Positions 3,930 through 6,832 of a DNA stretch of 6,832 bases are shown one piece after another; the first letter of the stretch is position 1, and every line of letters begins with the position of its first letter. Made by a program: the position numbers and the translations under genes. The notes under the pieces are model-generated. The model worked only from the letters and a program-made list of their open reading frames with translations. It made no database searches and had not been told where the DNA came from. This DNA is from an uncultured Actinoplanes sp. (lineage in GTDB: Bacteria > Actinomycetota > Actinomycetes > Mycobacteriales > Micromonosporaceae): contig CAKUMG010000310.1 of NCBI GenBank assembly GCA_934667465.1, positions 1 to 6,832 on the forward strand. The letters run 5' to 3'.

Positions 3930-6832
3930 ATGTTCGGAGTGCGGCGCGCCGCCGTCGCCGCGCTCGCCGTCGCGCTGATCCTGCTCGGCTGCCCGCCCGC
4001 GCCCGCCCTGGCCGCCGCCGGGACCATCACCACGACCGCGAGCGGCGCGCGCGTGTACATCGGCCTGCTCGGCGGGCTGCTGCCGATCAACCTGAACCTG
4101 CCGAACCTGCCCGCCACCTGGACCACGGGCGCCGCCCGCAACGCGCAGAGCACCCTGGCCGTCGACCTGGGCGACCTGCTCACCCTCGGTGCCACCACCA
4201 CCGTCGCGGAGCCCGTCGCCGGGGGCGCCCGGGCCGAGGCGAAGACCGCCGGGCTCGAGCTGCTCGGAACCACCCTCGCACTCGACGCGATCACCGCGAC
4301 GTGCGAGATGACCGGGTCCGCGATCACCACGAACGTCGACGTCGTCGACCTCACCCTGCTCGGGGCGCGGCTCAACCCGAGCATCGGGCTCTCGATCGGC
4401 GTGCCCGGCGTGCTCACCGCGACGCTCGACAAGCGGGTCGCCACGTACAACCCGGCCACCGGCCGCCTCGACTACGTCGTCCGCGGACTCGACCTGGACC
4501 TGCTCAGCGGCCTCTCCATCGTCGCGAGCGGGTCCGTGGTCGCCGCCGAGGCCACCTGCTCCGGCATCGTGAAGCTCGGCGCCGTCACCACCGCGGCCAC
4601 CGCCCTGGTGCCCGGCACCTCCGGCACCGCCACGGTCACCGTCGCGAACCCGGGCGACATCGCCGCCCCGAACACGATCGTCCGGATCCCGGTCCCGCCC
4701 GCCGGCTACGCCCTGGGCACCCCGGCCGTGACCGGCGGCGGCACCTGCACCCGGGGCAGCCTGTATGTGAGCTGCACCGGCGTCACCGTGCCCGGCGGCG
4801 GCAGCGCCACGGTGTCGCTGCCCGTGACCCTCGCGCCGTCGGCCGCCGGCGCGCCGCCGTGGGCACCGGCGGCCGGCTCGATCTCCGCCACCAGCACCCC
4901 GATCGCCGAGGTCACCGGCACCACGATCAGCACCAGCGGTGGCGGCACCCTGGCCACCGCGAAGGACCCCGTGACGACGGGCGGTTCGCTCACCCCGGCC
5001 CCGGCGATGCTGGCGGCCGGCAAGACCGGGACCGCGACCGTCGCCGTGGCCAACGACGGGCCCTCCGACGCCGCGGGCAGCACCGTGCGCCTCCCGATCG
5101 GCAACCGCCCGCCCGGCGTCTCGGTCACCGCCGCCACCGCGCCGACCGGCACCTGCACCGTGGGCGCCGCCGAGATCACCTGCACCGGGGTCACCGGCGT
5201 AGAAATGGAAGCCCTCACCGCCGTCGGCACCACGCCGATCACCCTGCGGACGGCCGCCACCACGGTCACCCCGCCGGGCACCGCCTGGGATCTCGCCGGT
5301 CTCACCGCCACCCTCAACGGCACCACGGTCACCGGCGCCGGCCGCCTGCTCACGGTCAGCGACCCCGACGTCAACCTCGACAACGGCGTCACGCTCAGTC
5401 CCGTTACAGCCGTGCCCGGGGGTGCAGCGGTCACCCCGAAGGTGACGGTCCGCAACGTCGGCCTCATCCCGGCCACCGGCACCACGATCACGCTGCCCGC
5501 CCCGCCCGCCGGCTACACCGCCGGCACGGTCACCACGACCGGCGGCGGCACCTGCACCACCACCGGCGGCATCCGCTGCACCGGCGTCGTCGTGCCCGCC
5601 ATGGGCACCGTCACCGTCAGCGTGCCCGTCACCCTCGCACCGGACGTCACCGCGCCCTGGACCGCCACGGCCACCGCCACCAGCGGCGACTCCACCGGCA
5701 CCGCGACCGGCACGCTGGTCACCGCCGAACCGCGGTCGACGCTGAGCGCCACCGCGACCGGGCCCGCCGCCCGGACCGTACGCCCCGGCCAGAACACCGC
5801 CGTCACCGTCACCGTCCGCAACGAGGGCCCGTCCGACGCCCGCGGCGCCTCCTTCGTGGTCGTCGCCCCGCCGGGCACCACCCTCGGCGCCACCCCGTTC
5901 GGCTGCACCCCGCTCGGACCGGCCGCCCTGCGCTGCACCACCGACCTCGCCGCCGCCGCGACCAGCGACGTCACCGTGCCCCTCGCGGTCTCCGCGCAGG
6001 CCGACCCCGCGACCCCGCTGACCGGCGGCTGCGTCAGCCTCGACGGCGACCAGACCTGCGGCGACCCCGGCGACCGCGACCTGCCCGCCCTGCAGCTGCG
6101 CACGCCCCTGGCCGCCCGGCTCACCGTCATCACCGCCGCCGCCACGATCACGCCGGGCACCACCGGCACCGCCCGCGTCCGGATCGCCTCCACCCAGACC
6201 GAGACCGGGCTGACCGTCACGGTCCCGGTGCAGCTCCCGGCCGGTTTCACCGTCCAGGCCGCGACACTGCCAGGAGCCGCCTGTACGCCGGGCAGCTCCG
6301 CGATCACCTGCACCGGCGTCACCCTCGGCGGCGCCCCCGAGGACCTCACCCTGCGCGTGGCCGTCGCCTCCGGCGTGGTCCCGCCGGCGAGGTGGCGGGC
6401 CACCGGCATCACGGTCGGCGACGGCACCGAGCAGGTCGCCACCGACGGTGACCTCGCCACCGCCGGCCCGCCGGTGACCGGTCTCGGCGCCACCGTCACC
6501 GGCCCGCCCGGCAACACCGTCGAGCCCGGCGAGCAGACCGCCCTGCGGCTCACCGTGACCAACGCGGGCCCCTCCGGCGCGACCGCCGCCACCATGACCG
6601 TGGACGCCCCGCAGAGCACCACGTTCGGCCCGCTCACCGGCGCCGCCGCGACCCTCTGCCCGGCCGCCACCGGCACCCGGCTCACCTGCACGGTCACCCT
6701 CGCCGCCGGGGACGCCACCCCGGAGCTGACCGTGCCGCTGACCGTGGCCGGCAACGCGGTCCCGTTCGAGCCGCTCACCGGCGGCTGCGTCGACTTCGAC
6801 GGCAGCGGACCCTGCGACGTCCCGGTCCCGCC
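3930..6832 (+). CDS. Large secreted repeat protein: choice-of-anchor-P-like domain plus DUF11-like repeats (partial, C-terminus beyond window)
   Basis: The frame is open for 967 codons to the window edge with nearly all third positions G or C. Residues 1-30 are a signal peptide: Arg5-Arg6, a hydrophobic core (7-20) and a probable signal peptidase I site ALA|A at 26-29; LLGC (18-21) also resembles a weak lipobox. Residues 31-215 resemble the actinobacterial 'choice-of-anchor P' domain, with short polar beta strands and cysteines 126 and 210. From 218 onward come six DUF11-like immunoglobulin-type repeats with motifs TVTVxNxGPSDA, PPAGY and C-T-G-V, each with a close cysteine pair. The protein is rich in Thr, Ala, Gly, Val and Pro, with six lysines and none after 504. 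The likely role is a cell-surface or secreted adhesin or structural stalk; a cell-wall or membrane anchor would lie beyond the window. ATG 3930 has no ribosome site; GTG 3924 and GTG 3939 are alternatives. The frame is closed upstream by TAA at 3912-3914. Confidence 0.9.
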   Translation, partial: MFGVRRAAVAALAVALILLGCPPAPALAAAGTITTTASGARVYIGLLGGLLPINLNLPNLPATWTTGAARNAQSTLAVDLGDLLTLGATTTVAEPVAGGARAEAKTAGLELLGTTLALDAITATCEMTGSAITTNVDVVDLTLLGARLNPSIGLSIGVPGVLTATLDKRVATYNPATGRLDYVVRGLDLDLLSGLSIVASGSVVAAEATCSGIVKLGAVTTAATALVPGTSGTATVTVANPGDIAAPNTIVRIPVPPAGYALGTPAVTGGGTCTRGSLYVSCTGVTVPGGGSATVSLPVTLAPSAAGAPPWAPAAGSISATSTPIAEVTGTTISTSGGGTLATAKDPVTTGGSLTPAPAMLAAGKTGTATVAVANDGPSDAAGSTVRLPIGNRPPGVSVTAATAPTGTCTVGAAEITCTGVTGVEMEALTAVGTTPITLRTAATTVTPPGTAWDLAGLTATLNGTTVTGAGRLLTVSDPDVNLDNGVTLSPVTAVPGGAAVTPKVTVRNVGLIPATGTTITLPAPPAGYTAGTVTTTGGGTCTTTGGIRCTGVVVPAMGTVTVSVPVTLAPDVTAPWTATATATSGDSTGTATGTLVTAEPRSTLSATATGPAARTVRPGQNTAVTVTVRNEGPSDARGASFVVVAPPGTTLGATPFGCTPLGPAALRCTTDLAAAATSDVTVPLAVSAQADPATPLTGGCVSLDGDQTCGDPGDRDLPALQLRTPLAARLTVITAAATITPGTTGTARVRIASTQTETGLTVTVPVQLPAGFTVQAATLPGAACTPGSSAITCTGVTLGGAPEDLTLRVAVASGVVPPARWRATGITVGDGTEQVATDGDLATAGPPVTGLGATVTGPPGNTVEPGEQTALRLTVTNAGPSGATAATMTVDAPQSTTFGPLTGAAATLCPAATGTRLTCTVTLAAGDATPELTVPLTVAGNAVPFEPLTGGCVDFDGSGPCDVPVP
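4581..6832 (+). repeat. Six tandem DUF11-like protein repeats of about 117-136 codons
   Basis: Approximate units in the repeat protein are residues 218-348 (4581-4973), 349-482 (4974-5375), 483-602 (5376-5735), 603-726 (5736-6107), 727-847 (6108-6470) and 848 to the edge (6471-6832). Boundaries were set by eye from the recurring cysteine pairs at 273/282, 409/418, 542/550, 659/669, 785/794 and 910/920. Units 1, 2, 3 and 5 share C-T-G-V after the second cysteine. Units 4 and 6 lack it and carry an additional pair (701/710 and 953/962) within PLTGGCV..DG, followed by acidic residues in unit 4. Units 1 and 3 are the most alike. Confidence 0.8.

Noticed and set aside
3701..6451. Plus-strand open frame of 916 codons over the repeat gene
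   Set aside because: It is extremely Arg/His/Pro-rich with no domain, in a different frame from the gene at 3930 that has a signal peptide, repeats and conserved cysteines. It is a shadow of the biased ACC/GCC/GGC codons.
4706..6778. Long minus-strand open frames opposite the repeat gene (4706-5491 and 5513-6778)
   Set aside because: The Val/Pro/Thr-rich translations mirror the sense repeats and have no start signals; they are antisense shadows.
1..6832. CRISPR array, tRNA, rRNA, insertion sequence or phage attachment site
   Set aside because: No regularly spaced short direct repeats, cloverleaf-like sequence, transposase motifs or flanking terminal repeats were seen. The periodicity on the right is protein-coding.

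Overview
The window is high-GC DNA with strong G/C preference at third codon positions, Shine-Dalgarno sites of the AGGAGG type, a GTG start, and protein families common in filamentous actinomycetes. It most resembles chromosomal DNA of an actinobacterium such as a Micromonosporaceae member. The genus is an inference; nothing in the window fixes it.

Left third (1-2205, minus strand): the front of a sugar ABC-transporter operon. A lipoprotein substrate-binding protein closely resembling E. coli YtfQ is followed 11 bases later by an ATPase resembling YtfR, which runs off the left edge after 389 codons. Permease genes would be expected beyond the edge. A LacI-family-type palindrome with a central CG lies 32 bases upstream of the binding-protein start and is probably the operator. 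The binding protein would capture a sugar (galactofuranose in E. coli YtfQ) outside the membrane, and the tandem-domain ATPase would power import.

Middle (2206-3393): about 450 bases of divergent intergenic DNA holding short palindromes and AT-rich patches but no convincing gene. Two small plus-strand genes follow: an 89-residue cytosolic BON-domain protein and a 132-residue protein with a ChaB domain, a linker and a C-terminal Rho_N/SAP-like helical domain. They may form a small stress or ion-related pair. Their stop region meets an uncharacterised minus-strand gene (3397 to about 3837) convergently, with three bases between stops.

Right part (3838-6832): a roughly 92-bp divergent promoter region, then the largest feature, a secreted repeat protein open from 3930 past the right edge (967 codons in the window). 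It has a signal peptide, an N-terminal domain resembling the 'choice-of-anchor P' type, and six DUF11-like immunoglobulin-fold repeats of about 117-136 residues. Each repeat carries a closely spaced cysteine pair, the protein is almost free of lysine, and two repeat types are present. Long open frames on both strands over this gene are composition shadows. This disulfide-laddered surface protein is the most unusual object in the window.
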